9,186 nucleotides of DNA from an uncultured Christensenella sp. (lineage in GTDB: Bacteria; Bacillota; Clostridia; Christensenellales; UBA1242): NCBI GenBank assembly GCA_905212505.1, contig CAJMEO010000015.1:1-9186 (forward strand), in the 5' to 3' direction. The translations under genes were made by a program, and so were the position numbers. Under the pieces are notes generated by a model. That model had not been told where the DNA came from. It saw only the letters and a program-made list of their open reading frames with translations, and did not search any database. Each line of letters starts with the position of its first letter. Positions within the stretch are counted from its first letter, which is position 1. Of this stretch, positions 1 to 6,883 are shown piece by piece.

Positions 1-59
1 AATTTAAAAATTTATAGCATATTTAGTTTAATTTGTTTTTAAAAAAGCATAATTTTTTA

Positions 60-65
60 TATAAT
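60..65 (+). promoter_or_regulatory. Candidate -10 element of the aldolase gene
   Basis: A perfect TATAAT lies 19 bases upstream of the aldolase ATG. A matching -35 is weak: TTGTTT at 33-38 leaves a 21-bp spacer and TTTTTA at 36-41 leaves 18 bp. If used, transcription would begin around base 71-73, giving a leader of about 13 nt that starts at the ribosome-binding site. The surrounding sequence is almost pure A/T, so a chance match is plausible. Confidence 0.4.
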
Positions 66-84
66 AAATAAAAGGAAATTTATT

Positions 85-993
85 ATGAGCCTAGTAAATG
101 GAATAAGATTATTACAAAATGCAAAACAAAATAATTGTGCAGTTGGCGCTTTTAATTTTACAAATCTTGAACAACTAAAAGCAATTGTTAAAGCATGTGT
201 TGAAACAAACACAGGTTGTTTTTTGTCTACAAGCGAAAGCGCAATTGAATTTTTGGGCATTAAAAACATCGTTAATATGGTTAAAAACGAAGTTCAAGAT
301 GAAAACTTGAATTTTGTTTTGCACCTTGACCATGGCAAAAGTTTTGAAATTTGCAAAAAATGTATTGATGCTGGATACACTTCGGTTATGATTGATGGAA
401 GTAAATTACCATTTAAAGATAATGTGGAATTAACAAGAAAAGTTGTGAATTATGCACACAAATTTAATGTTAGTGTTGAAGCTGAAATTGGAAAAATTGA
501 AGGCATTGAAGATAACACAGAAAGTTTAGACAGCATTTTAACTTCTCCACAACAGGCCAAAGAATTCATAAATAATACAAACGTTGACAGTTTAGCAGTT
601 TCTATTGGCACAAGTCATGGAGCTTACAAATTTAAAGGCGAAAGTAAACTTCAAATTGAACTTTTAAAACAAATCCGCTCAGAAACTAACAATTTCCCGC
701 TTGTTTTGCATGGGGCAAGTTCAGTGAGCAAAGATTTGGTTGAAGATTTTAAGCTCTATGGCGGAAATCTGTTGGATGCAAAAGGTGTTGATGATAATTC
801 TGTTCTAAGCGCAATTAAAAATGGAATTTGTAAAATTAATGTTGACACTGATTTGCGTATTGCCTTTACAACTGGAATAAGAAAAGCCCTAATAGACGAA
901 AAAATATATTCACCACGCGACTATCTTATTCCCGCAATTGATTGCATGAAAAAAGAAGTTATGAACCGAATAAATTTGTTTAATAACAAATAA
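85..993 (+). CDS. fba: Class II fructose-bisphosphate aldolase
   Basis: This 302-aa cytosolic, zinc-dependent enzyme cleaves fructose-1,6-bisphosphate to dihydroxyacetone phosphate and glyceraldehyde-3-phosphate in glycolysis and runs in reverse in gluconeogenesis. Family landmarks visible in order are GAFNF near residue 21, LHLDHG at 79-84 (catalytic Asp82 and zinc ligand His83), GYTSVMIDGS at 97-106, VEAEIG at 131-136 followed by GIEDN, IGTSHGAYKFKGE at 174-186 (zinc ligand His178), LVLHGAS at 206-212 (zinc ligand His209) and the phosphate-binding INVDTDLRIAF at 251-261. The GTSHG, HGAS, KGV and DTDLRIAF elements resemble the Helicobacter-type class IIb enzyme more than Bacillus FbaA. The length is normal for class IIb. 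The start is supported by AAAGGA at 71-76, eight bases before the ATG. The gene is monocistronic within the window and converges with the T4SS-side genes. A tagatose-bisphosphate aldolase is a less likely alternative. Confidence 0.95.
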   Translation: MSLVNGIRLLQNAKQNNCAVGAFNFTNLEQLKAIVKACVETNTGCFLSTSESAIEFLGIKNIVNMVKNEVQDENLNFVLHLDHGKSFEICKKCIDAGYTSVMIDGSKLPFKDNVELTRKVVNYAHKFNVSVEAEIGKIEGIEDNTESLDSILTSPQQAKEFINNTNVDSLAVSIGTSHGAYKFKGESKLQIELLKQIRSETNNFPLVLHGASSVSKDLVEDFKLYGGNLLDAKGVDDNSVLSAIKNGICKINVDTDLRIAFTTGIRKALIDEKIYSPRDYLIPAIDCMKKEVMNRINLFNNK

Positions 994-1076
994 CTAAAAT
1001 TTATTATAAAGAAACACATCAGTATTTTTATAATTAAAACATCAAAGCGATAAAATATTTATCAAAAAATAATTAT

Positions 1077-1100
1077 TTCACTATATAAAAAGTGAATTTT
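1077..1100 (+). terminator. Weak hairpin downstream of the aldolase gene
   Basis: TTCACT (1077-1082) and AGTGAA (1091-1096) form a six-pair stem around an eight-base A/T loop, followed directly by TTTT and then a broken T-rich run. This could be a weak first terminator for the aldolase transcript ahead of the stronger hairpin at 1122-1160, or simply an inverted repeat. The stem is short and the T tract interrupted. Confidence 0.3.
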
Positions 1101-1121
1101 CTTAATTTTATGTAACAAAAA

Positions 1122-1160
1122 ACACTAACAAACTTAAAGTTTTGCTAGTGTCCTTTTTTT
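1122..1160 (+). terminator. Bidirectional intrinsic terminator between converging genes
   Basis: Arms ACACTAACAAA (1122-1132) and TTTGCTAGTGT (1141-1151) pair apart from one internal A/C mismatch, and the stem can extend past a bulged T. On the plus strand CC and seven T residues (1154-1160) follow. Read on the minus strand, the mismatch becomes a G-U wobble and six T residues (complement of 1117-1122) follow. The element sits 128 bases after the aldolase stop and just after the 104-aa gene's stop, so it can end transcription from both sides. Confidence 0.75.
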
Positions 1161-1164
1161 ATTA

Positions 1165-1479
1165 TTAAAATGTTCTTTCGTTTTTAAGTTGATCTTCAAC
1201 CAATTTTACACTTGAAGGGTCAATGCTGTCTTTTGTAATTTTTTTAACTTCTTCAATTGTATAATCACTATTTTTGAATTGCCCTAACACATCAATTGCA
1301 CTGTTAATGTCAACAACTAACGAACTGATATCTTTCACTCCTTCACAACTTTGTCTGTAAAGATTAAGCATGTTTTGAACTGTTGAATAATTAACTTTTG
1401 AAGATTTCGTTTCAGTGTCTCGAATCGCTTTGTAAATTAATGCACAAACTGCTGAATCGGTTTCTATATTTTCTGACAT
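1165..1479 (-). CDS. Hypothetical 104-aa protein, coupled to the 815-aa gene
   Basis: I do not recognise this family. The protein is small, soluble-looking and mostly polar, probably helical, with no signal peptide, membrane segment, cysteine pair motif or recognisable DNA-binding motif. It begins MSENIETDS. An in-frame ATG 13 codons upstream (1516-1518) would give 117 aa, but I chose the ATG at 1477-1479 because it has GGAGG at 1489-1493 with nine bases between, and because the longer version would overlap the preceding gene. That gene's TAA (1481-1483) ends one base before this ATG, which implies translational coupling and a shared transcript with the 815-aa gene. Transcription ends at the bidirectional hairpin just downstream. 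A role next to the 815-aa protein, for example as a partner, is inferred from position alone. Confidence 0.8.
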   Translation of the reverse strand: MSENIETDSAVCALIYKAIRDTETKSSKVNYSTVQNMLNLYRQSCEGVKDISSLVVDINSAIDVLGQFKNSDYTIEEVKKITKDSIDPSSVKLVEDQLKNERTF

Positions 1480-1480
1480 A

Positions 1481-3928
1481 TTATTTAACCTCCATTCCTT
1501 CACAAGGGGCATCAACAAATTTCTTATATGTTTTTTTACCGGTGTAAAGTTCTATATTATATTGTTTAAGTTCTTCATTAACAAGTTTAGTGATGAAAAC
1601 ACTTAAGAATTTTTTCAAATCACGTTTTGTAAACGTTTCAGCATCGTCAATATTCAAACTCTCTCTTGCTGAATAATTGCATAACTTTGGAATAGTTAAA
1701 TCTTTTAAAACATTTTTAAAGTTTGAATAATATTTATATGTTCGGTTTGACACTGCTTCAATAACTTCTTTAACTTTTTCATCTCTGATTTTATTTGCTT
1801 TGTTCAAATCTTTATCATCTAAACGTTCGTTGTCACTTGCATAGGTTGTTTTCTTTGTTGATTTGTTAATAAAACGATAATTTAAAAGTTCTCCAACAAC
1901 ACCAACTTTACCATTTTCACCATAAACAAGTTTATTTAAATATTTTGTGATTTTATTCTTAACATCTTCATCAGAATAATCTTGCAAAATTTTATTTGTT
2001 TTAAACACAACTTGATTTTTATTTTCATCTCTAATTTCTTCTGTTTTTTCTACTTCAGTGTTTAAATTTTCAACAACTTCTTCATTGTTTGCAACTTCAT
2101 TTGCGCCTTCATCGCTAATCTCTTCGGCGTCTTGAGCATTGCCTCGGTTTAAAATTTCTTCAATAGTGATTTGTTCAGGTTCACTTTCTTGTTTTGTGTC
2201 AATTCCCAAAACATCTGCCATTGCAAGTTGCCCTTCTGCTGCATTATTTTTTTCTGCTTCTTGGCTGTATAGTTCAACAAAATTTGCTTCTGAGTTTTCA
2301 TTTAAAGTTTCAAGTTTTTGAGCCTCATCTTCTAGCGCTTTTTCTAAAACATCTTCAATCGCATCACTTTTTGCAACAATTTTTGTCACTTTATCTTTGT
2401 TTTCTTCATCTAAAACAATTTCTTTTGGAAGAGATTCAAGCTCCTCTAGATTTTTATCAATATTAGACTTAATTTCATCAATTTTTTCTTTAACTTCACT
2501 ATCAGAAAAATCAACATCTAATTCTTTTAATCTATTAAGATACATTTCAAAATATTTTTTATATGTATCACTTTTTCTGATAACTTCATCAATATATTTT
2601 TTTGATTTTTGTTTTTCAACTTTTTCTTCAGCATTTTTCAAAACCGGTTTAGACAATTGAACGTTAGGTTCAATCAAGTTATCCAATTTTTTATTGTCTG
2701 CAAAATTTTCCGAGCTATATTGAAGCGCAAAAACTAAATCTTCAAGGCAAGTAACATTTTCAGGATTAACAATAACAGTGCCATTTTTATTATAAATTTT
2801 AAGCAATTGCTCTGCACTTGTTATGTTGTTAGCCGTTAATATTTGAGAAACATTAACTTTTAGTCTGTCTTCAATCAATTGATTAATCCAATAATCTTCA
2901 TCAGGGTCACTACTAATTCTTAAAGTTTTCATTTTTGCACAAGCTTGTTCGGTTAAATCTCTTTCAATTTGAGAAAAATATTTTGCATCGAAAACAAATC
3001 TTGCCATAAAGATTGTGGTTAATGTGTCAACAACATCTTTAATAATGTCCTTTTGATAGTTAAAGATTTTTTTAACAGATTGGTCTTCATATTTCTTGCT
3101 GTTTAGATAATCATTGTGTTCTTCTTTGCTTAGCATCTTTTTTGCCACGCTAAGTTTAACCTTTTTGCTTCCGGTTAATTTTTGAGCGACAGAATAAAGC
3201 ATGCTAACACAAGTGTCCATTTTCCCTAAATATTTGGTTGGTTTTAGTGTTTTTTTAAACAAATTTACTGGATTTTTCTTTGTAGAATAACTTATGTTAT
3301 ATCCATAAACATTGTTAATATGGTCTTTAATTTCTGAAATTTTTTGAATTGCTTCGTTATCTGACTCAAACTTAACAAAAAGCGGACCCATTGTTGAAGT
3401 TTCAAGTTTCAAGTCTTCTGCAATATATCTATTTTCACCATAAACTGTTGAAACTTGATTTACAAGGTTATGTGGGCCACTAGCACGTTTTTCAACAGTA
3501 GAAGTTTGATATTTAGAATCAAAGTTCTTATCTTCATCAGTTGTTGCTGTGTTTGAATGAACTTTTTCAAGAAACTCAGAAACACTTGATGCAACAACTT
3601 CAATGTTTGCATCGTCGCCCTTCCCTTTTAAAGATTTATAAACTTTTTTTGCCAAATCTTCAAAATTCACACAATTTGTTTTTTCAACAATCTCCTTAAT
3701 TTCTTGCACAGTAAAAATTGTTTTTAATGTTGTTGCAATTGTGTTTTTTGTGAATTTAAATAAATCATTGTTTTTGTTCAAAATGTCAAGTGTTGAAAAA
3801 ATACTGTAATTTTTGTCAGTTTTGAACCCCTTATACATATAGTTCTTATCAGAAATAACTCTTACTTCTGAATTTTTAATAACTTTTTTTCTATCTTTTT
3901 TTTCATTTTTTAATTCTTTATTTTTCAT
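1481..3928 (-). CDS. Unrecognised 815-aa cytosolic protein, T4SS-adjacent
   Basis: I do not recognise this protein. It is highly charged, begins with a Lys/Glu/Asn-rich stretch (residues 1-20) and has no signal peptide or hydrophobic segment long enough to span a membrane, so it should be cytosolic. Three parts are visible: a Lys-rich N-terminal half (about 1-430), a coiled-coil-like and then strongly acidic middle (about 430-640, with Glu/Asp-dense stretches at 495-540 and 580-635), and a basic, more ordered C-terminal part (about 640-815). There is no Walker A motif. Histidine is rare (positions 124, 153, 203 and 271) and no HxH motif occurs, so an HUH relaxase is unlikely. The start has AAAGGA at 3937-3942, eight bases upstream. 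The gene follows the VirB4 gene by 67 bases, has its own promoter and is coupled to the 104-aa gene. An accessory, adaptor or substrate-like role in conjugation is inferred from context only. Confidence 0.85.
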   Translation of the reverse strand: MKNKELKNEKKDRKKVIKNSEVRVISDKNYMYKGFKTDKNYSIFSTLDILNKNNDLFKFTKNTIATTLKTIFTVQEIKEIVEKTNCVNFEDLAKKVYKSLKGKGDDANIEVVASSVSEFLEKVHSNTATTDEDKNFDSKYQTSTVEKRASGPHNLVNQVSTVYGENRYIAEDLKLETSTMGPLFVKFESDNEAIQKISEIKDHINNVYGYNISYSTKKNPVNLFKKTLKPTKYLGKMDTCVSMLYSVAQKLTGSKKVKLSVAKKMLSKEEHNDYLNSKKYEDQSVKKIFNYQKDIIKDVVDTLTTIFMARFVFDAKYFSQIERDLTEQACAKMKTLRISSDPDEDYWINQLIEDRLKVNVSQILTANNITSAEQLLKIYNKNGTVIVNPENVTCLEDLVFALQYSSENFADNKKLDNLIEPNVQLSKPVLKNAEEKVEKQKSKKYIDEVIRKSDTYKKYFEMYLNRLKELDVDFSDSEVKEKIDEIKSNIDKNLEELESLPKEIVLDEENKDKVTKIVAKSDAIEDVLEKALEDEAQKLETLNENSEANFVELYSQEAEKNNAAEGQLAMADVLGIDTKQESEPEQITIEEILNRGNAQDAEEISDEGANEVANNEEVVENLNTEVEKTEEIRDENKNQVVFKTNKILQDYSDEDVKNKITKYLNKLVYGENGKVGVVGELLNYRFINKSTKKTTYASDNERLDDKDLNKANKIRDEKVKEVIEAVSNRTYKYYSNFKNVLKDLTIPKLCNYSARESLNIDDAETFTKRDLKKFLSVFITKLVNEELKQYNIELYTGKKTYKKFVDAPCEGMEVK
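1489..1493 (-). promoter_or_regulatory. Shine-Dalgarno of the 104-aa gene inside the 815-aa gene
   Basis: The minus strand reads GGAGG nine bases before the ATG at 1477-1479. It is encoded by the last codons of the 815-aa gene (Gly-Met-Glu-Val-Lys-stop). This is the canonical ribosome-binding site and decides the start of the 104-aa gene in favour of the internal Met. Ribosomes finishing the upstream gene would expose or reuse it. Confidence 0.8.
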
Positions 3929-3943
3929 TTCCCCTATCCTTTT

Positions 3944-3958
3944 GTGATATTATATCAC
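3944..3958. promoter_or_regulatory. 15-bp palindrome over the -10, candidate operator
   Basis: GTGATAT and ATATCAC form perfect 7-bp arms around a single central base. The palindrome encloses the TATAAT and the TG of the promoter at 3949-3977, so a dimeric repressor bound here would block RNA polymerase. No T tract follows and the loop is one base, so it is not a terminator. Part of the symmetry comes free from the A/T-rich -10; the GTG/CAC ends are the informative part. Confidence 0.4.
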
Positions 3959-3977
3959 TAAACTTTTATTATTTCAA
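3949..3977 (-). promoter_or_regulatory. Consensus-like promoter of the 815-aa/104-aa operon
   Basis: On the minus strand a TTGAAA -35 (3972-3977), a 17-bp spacer and a TATAAT -10 (3949-3954) preceded by TGA give an extended -10 sigma-A type promoter, the best in the window. Transcription would begin near 3942, leaving a leader of about 14 nt that consists largely of the AAAGGA ribosome-binding site. It lies in the 67-base gap after the VirB4 gene, so the downstream pair need not depend on VirB4 transcription. Confidence 0.7.
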
Positions 3978-3995
3978 TAGGTAAATTAAAATTTT

Positions 3996-6701
3996 TTAGA
4001 ACTTGCGTTTTGCATAGAATTTTTCATCAAACATCATTCTGATTGCATCAAGTGCTTCAATGTGAACACGTGTTCTTGAAGTTGGGCTTGTAATTAAGAA
4101 TGCTTCACCACGAGCAGCAGTTGCAATTGCATTTTTTTCATCATCATTAATACCACCAGCATTACGATACAAGTCAACTAAGTCATTCATATCATTTGCC
4201 GCCAAACCAAATATCATTGAATATTGGCTGGCATTAATAATTGCAGTTGATTGTTTTGCAATTTCTTGGCTTCCAACAAAGTCTTTAATGTTTTGTGTGA
4301 TAATAATTTGCATTCCGTCATATTTTCTTATTCTTTTTGCAAGCAATTCCATAAAGTCAAGCGCTATTGGATATTTTTGGTCAATAAATGTGTGTGCTTC
4401 ATCAATTGCAATGATGATTTTTCTTCTGTTAGGGTCATTTTCACCAAAATTGTGAATTTTGTTAAATTCTTTATTTCTAATAATTTCATTGTTTAAATAA
4501 CGGATAACTAATAACATCTGAGCATTTGCAAGAACCATATTACGGTTTGCAAGCAAACTTCTAAAAGCAAAAACAACAAAGTTTTCTTTTGTTTCTAACG
4601 TTGTTGGCCCATTCCAAATGTTAGCATTTCTTCCACCAGTTGCAAATTTTTGAACATAAATTTCAATTTTTTTGTATATTGAAAGCAAATATTCGTCCTT
4701 TTCGGTTCTAAGTTTTTCTTCAACCAAAGCATACAAATCATCAAAAATTGGAAAATCTTCGGGTTTAAGTTTTGTCAAATCTGTTTTGGCAGTTATATTT
4801 TTGCGATTATACATTTCAATAACTAAACTGTTAACTTTTTCAAAACTATCGCTATCCATACCTTCAAATATAACTCTAAAATATTGTTCCAAGAACTGTA
4901 AGTGAGCATTATAGTCATCTTGAACGTCTAACGTTGTTGTTTGATATCCATCTTCACTTTTAACATCGTCATCTTCTTTAAGTGAAGGGGTGATATGGAA
5001 TGGATTAATTCGTCCTTGAAGCCCCGAACCCACATCGATAATTTGACCTTTCAAACTATTTGTTAAAAAGTCATATTCTTTTTCTGGGTCAAGAATAAAG
5101 ATTTTACTGTTATCCGCAGCCATGTTTGTAAGCAATGTTTTTGTTGCAAATGACTTACCGCCACCACTCTTTCCGATAATCATCATGTTAGAGTTAACAC
5201 GTTCAGAATCTCGTCTGAAAAAGTCAACAAAAATATTTCCATATTGTTCGTTATATCCAAGATAAAAACCATCATCATCCATAACCGCGCCACTAACAAA
5301 TGGGAAAATTGCAGCTAAACTTGTTGTGTTTATTCCTCGTCTTCCCTCTTTGATTGTATCTACTCTTGTTAAACTTGACGAAATGAAAGCATCAACCTGA
5401 CGCCCAAACATTTCTGAATATCTAAAACCTTGTTGTTTAAGTTGTGAGCGAACTTCTTTTTTACGAGAATCGTCAACCGAGATAAACATATTACAACTAA
5501 AAAGATTTTCGTTGCTGTTTTTGATTTGAACAAGCAAATTTCTTAAAGTTTCAAGATGAGTTTGATTTTCAATACGCTTACTTTCTCTTGCCGAATACGA
5601 AAGTTTTGTTTCCATTTCCATTAAGGCTTTATCTAACATTTTTTCAGCATCAAAACGCTGAATGGGCTTAATTTTCATTGAAACTCTAGCCCCCGGAATT
5701 GCAAATAAACTATACCCCCAAGCATTTGGAACTTGAAGAGGATAATCTGTTATGTTAAATATTCTTTTTGCTTCTCCATTTATCAAAGTTTGATTTGCTT
5801 TAAATTGAATTTTTTTTGGAAGACTCCATTCAACCAAACCTTCCTGCGAAAGGTTGTCGGCTTCTTTAATGTCTATATCACTTGTATAATTTGCTTTTAA
5901 GAAAACTGCCAATTCTTTGTTTTGAATAATTTTTGCATGAATTGGAATGGCACTATTTGTTAATTGCGTTGTTATTCCTTCACAAACATCATTTAGTGCT
6001 TGAATATTTTTGTCATACACAACAAAATAGAAAAAGTCTCCAACAAAAGTTCGGCTATCATTTATTTGTGTCATAAGATCAATACGAGATTCAAAAATTT
6101 GATATCTTGCAACAGTTTCTTCTTCGGTCACTTCACCACTTTCTAATTGATTATTTAAAGTTTCAAATTTTCTTTCATCATTTTCAATATAATGGTCAAA
6201 AACTATAGGTTTTCTAACTTTAATCAAATTTGCTTCCTGATCGGGGTTCAATCTTGAAAGAGCCCCTGAAAAGGTTCGAATTAACATATCTTGCTTTACT
6301 TCTTCAAGCATGAAAAATTCTAAGGGCTTAATTTCTATAACTTCGGCATAATATCCACCAAAATCAACAAATTTTTCTTGATAAATTCGCTCGTAAGGGA
6401 TAATTTGTTTAATGTCTTTATATCCCTTTTCTTTGTTTAAAGAATATTTTTTTGAATACGCCATAAATTTGAAAAGCAAAATTACAGAATAATATAACCT
6501 CACTCCGTCTGTTACATTTATAAAAAGCATAACAGAAAGCGATGCATAACTTAGGGCAATAACAACCTTATAAGGAATGTTGCTGACAATCAGCAAAATT
6601 AATCCTGCTGCCAAAAGTATCATCAAGATTAAGTCGGTCAAATTAAAGCCATAAGCAAGTTCAATTTTAACTTTTGTTCTTTTTGGAATATTATGAATCA
6701 T
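3996..6701 (-). CDS. virB4: VirB4-family T4SS ATPase with N-terminal PrgI-like domain
   Basis: This 901-aa protein is the ATPase that powers assembly and transfer in conjugative type IV secretion, acting at the inner face of the membrane. Residues 1-90 look like the small PrgI family, with IPKRTKVKIE followed by two hydrophobic segments at about 22-40 and 44-63 and an amphipathic stretch to about 82. A VirB4 N-terminal region follows (about 100-460). The ATPase domain shows Walker A GKSGGGKS (510-517), ILDPEKEY (537-544), RINPFH (564-569), Walker B IIIAIDEAH (762-770), the downstream ITQN (801-804) and FGLAANDMNDL (831-841), all typical of VirB4/TraE/ConE proteins. Key residues are intact and no frameshift is seen. 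Separate VirB4 proteins are usually shorter, and the extra length is explained by the N-terminal segment. The start follows GGGGG at 6706-6710. The gene lies after a VirB6-like gene but is separated from it by a terminator, so it probably has its own promoter. Confidence 0.93.
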   Translation of the reverse strand: MIHNIPKRTKVKIELAYGFNLTDLILMILLAAGLILLIVSNIPYKVVIALSYASLSVMLFINVTDGVRLYYSVILLFKFMAYSKKYSLNKEKGYKDIKQIIPYERIYQEKFVDFGGYYAEVIEIKPLEFFMLEEVKQDMLIRTFSGALSRLNPDQEANLIKVRKPIVFDHYIENDERKFETLNNQLESGEVTEEETVARYQIFESRIDLMTQINDSRTFVGDFFYFVVYDKNIQALNDVCEGITTQLTNSAIPIHAKIIQNKELAVFLKANYTSDIDIKEADNLSQEGLVEWSLPKKIQFKANQTLINGEAKRIFNITDYPLQVPNAWGYSLFAIPGARVSMKIKPIQRFDAEKMLDKALMEMETKLSYSARESKRIENQTHLETLRNLLVQIKNSNENLFSCNMFISVDDSRKKEVRSQLKQQGFRYSEMFGRQVDAFISSSLTRVDTIKEGRRGINTTSLAAIFPFVSGAVMDDDGFYLGYNEQYGNIFVDFFRRDSERVNSNMMIIGKSGGGKSFATKTLLTNMAADNSKIFILDPEKEYDFLTNSLKGQIIDVGSGLQGRINPFHITPSLKEDDDVKSEDGYQTTTLDVQDDYNAHLQFLEQYFRVIFEGMDSDSFEKVNSLVIEMYNRKNITAKTDLTKLKPEDFPIFDDLYALVEEKLRTEKDEYLLSIYKKIEIYVQKFATGGRNANIWNGPTTLETKENFVVFAFRSLLANRNMVLANAQMLLVIRYLNNEIIRNKEFNKIHNFGENDPNRRKIIIAIDEAHTFIDQKYPIALDFMELLAKRIRKYDGMQIIITQNIKDFVGSQEIAKQSTAIINASQYSMIFGLAANDMNDLVDLYRNAGGINDDEKNAIATAARGEAFLITSPTSRTRVHIEALDAIRMMFDEKFYAKRKF

Positions 6702-6705
6702 GTTT

Positions 6706-6710
6706 CCCCC
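6706..6710 (-). promoter_or_regulatory. G-run ribosome-binding site of the VirB4 gene
   Basis: The minus strand has GGGGGA with only four bases between the last of the five G residues and the ATG. GGGGG can pair with the CCUCC of the 16S tail using one G-U wobble. It differs from the AAAGGA sites of the aldolase, the 815-aa protein and the VirB6-like gene. The spacing is shorter than theirs, but no better site is present upstream. Confidence 0.55.
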
Positions 6711-6842
6711 AAATAAATTAAGTTTGTAAGTTAAATTGCAAAAATATTTAATTTAAATTTTTGTTTAACAAAGCAAACATCCAGTATTATAAATATATTT
6801 TATACTAAATATAAACTTTTTACAAATATTTAAAGCAAATTT
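6711..6842 (-). promoter_or_regulatory. AT-rich leader and probable promoter region of the VirB4 gene
   Basis: This gap between the terminator and the VirB4 start holds no gene. On the minus strand TATAAT occurs at 6786-6791 and TATAAA at 6799-6804. Neither has a good -35; the nearest at usual spacing are A/T-rich hexamers. From the first, a leader of about 77 nt would result. It contains an odd-centred palindrome, TTTGTT-T-AACAAA at 6760-6772, which could bind a protein but is easily produced by chance in such A/T-rich sequence. Confidence 0.35.
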
Positions 6843-6874
6843 AAAAAATCAACCCAAGAAAATTCTCAGGTTGA
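6843..6874 (-). terminator. Intrinsic terminator after the VirB6-like gene
   Basis: On the minus strand TCAACCTGAGA pairs with TCTTGGGTTGA as an 11-pair stem with two adjacent wobble pairs and a four-base loop (stem-loop 6849-6874), followed at once by six T residues (6843-6848). It begins ten bases after the stop codon. It should end the VirB6-like transcript before the VirB4 gene. Plus-strand T residues at 6880-6885 also flank it, but no plus-strand gene leads into it. Confidence 0.85.
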
Positions 6875-6883
6875 ATTTGTTTT

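Noticed and set aside
57..269. 70-aa minus-strand open frame over the aldolase start
   Set aside because: It is antisense to a confidently identified enzyme and runs into its promoter region; composition and context fit a shadow frame.
1480..1518. Upstream ATG giving a 117-aa version of the small protein
   Set aside because: It would overlap the end of the 815-aa gene by 38 bases, and the GGAGG at 1489-1493 is correctly spaced only for the internal ATG.
2139..2660. Three overlapping plus-strand open frames of 60-90 aa
   Set aside because: They are antisense to the acidic region of the 815-aa gene; the Ser/Phe/Leu-rich translations mirror Glu/Lys/Asp codons and none has a ribosome-binding site.
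1481..3928. 815-aa protein as a relaxase or cell-wall hydrolase
   Set aside because: There is no HxH metal-binding motif, no signal peptide or membrane anchor, and no recognisable Cys-His hydrolase motif.
3959..3995. Terminator between the VirB4 and 815-aa genes
   Set aside because: No hairpin followed by a T tract is visible on the minus strand here; the gap holds the promoter instead, so read-through from virB4 remains possible.
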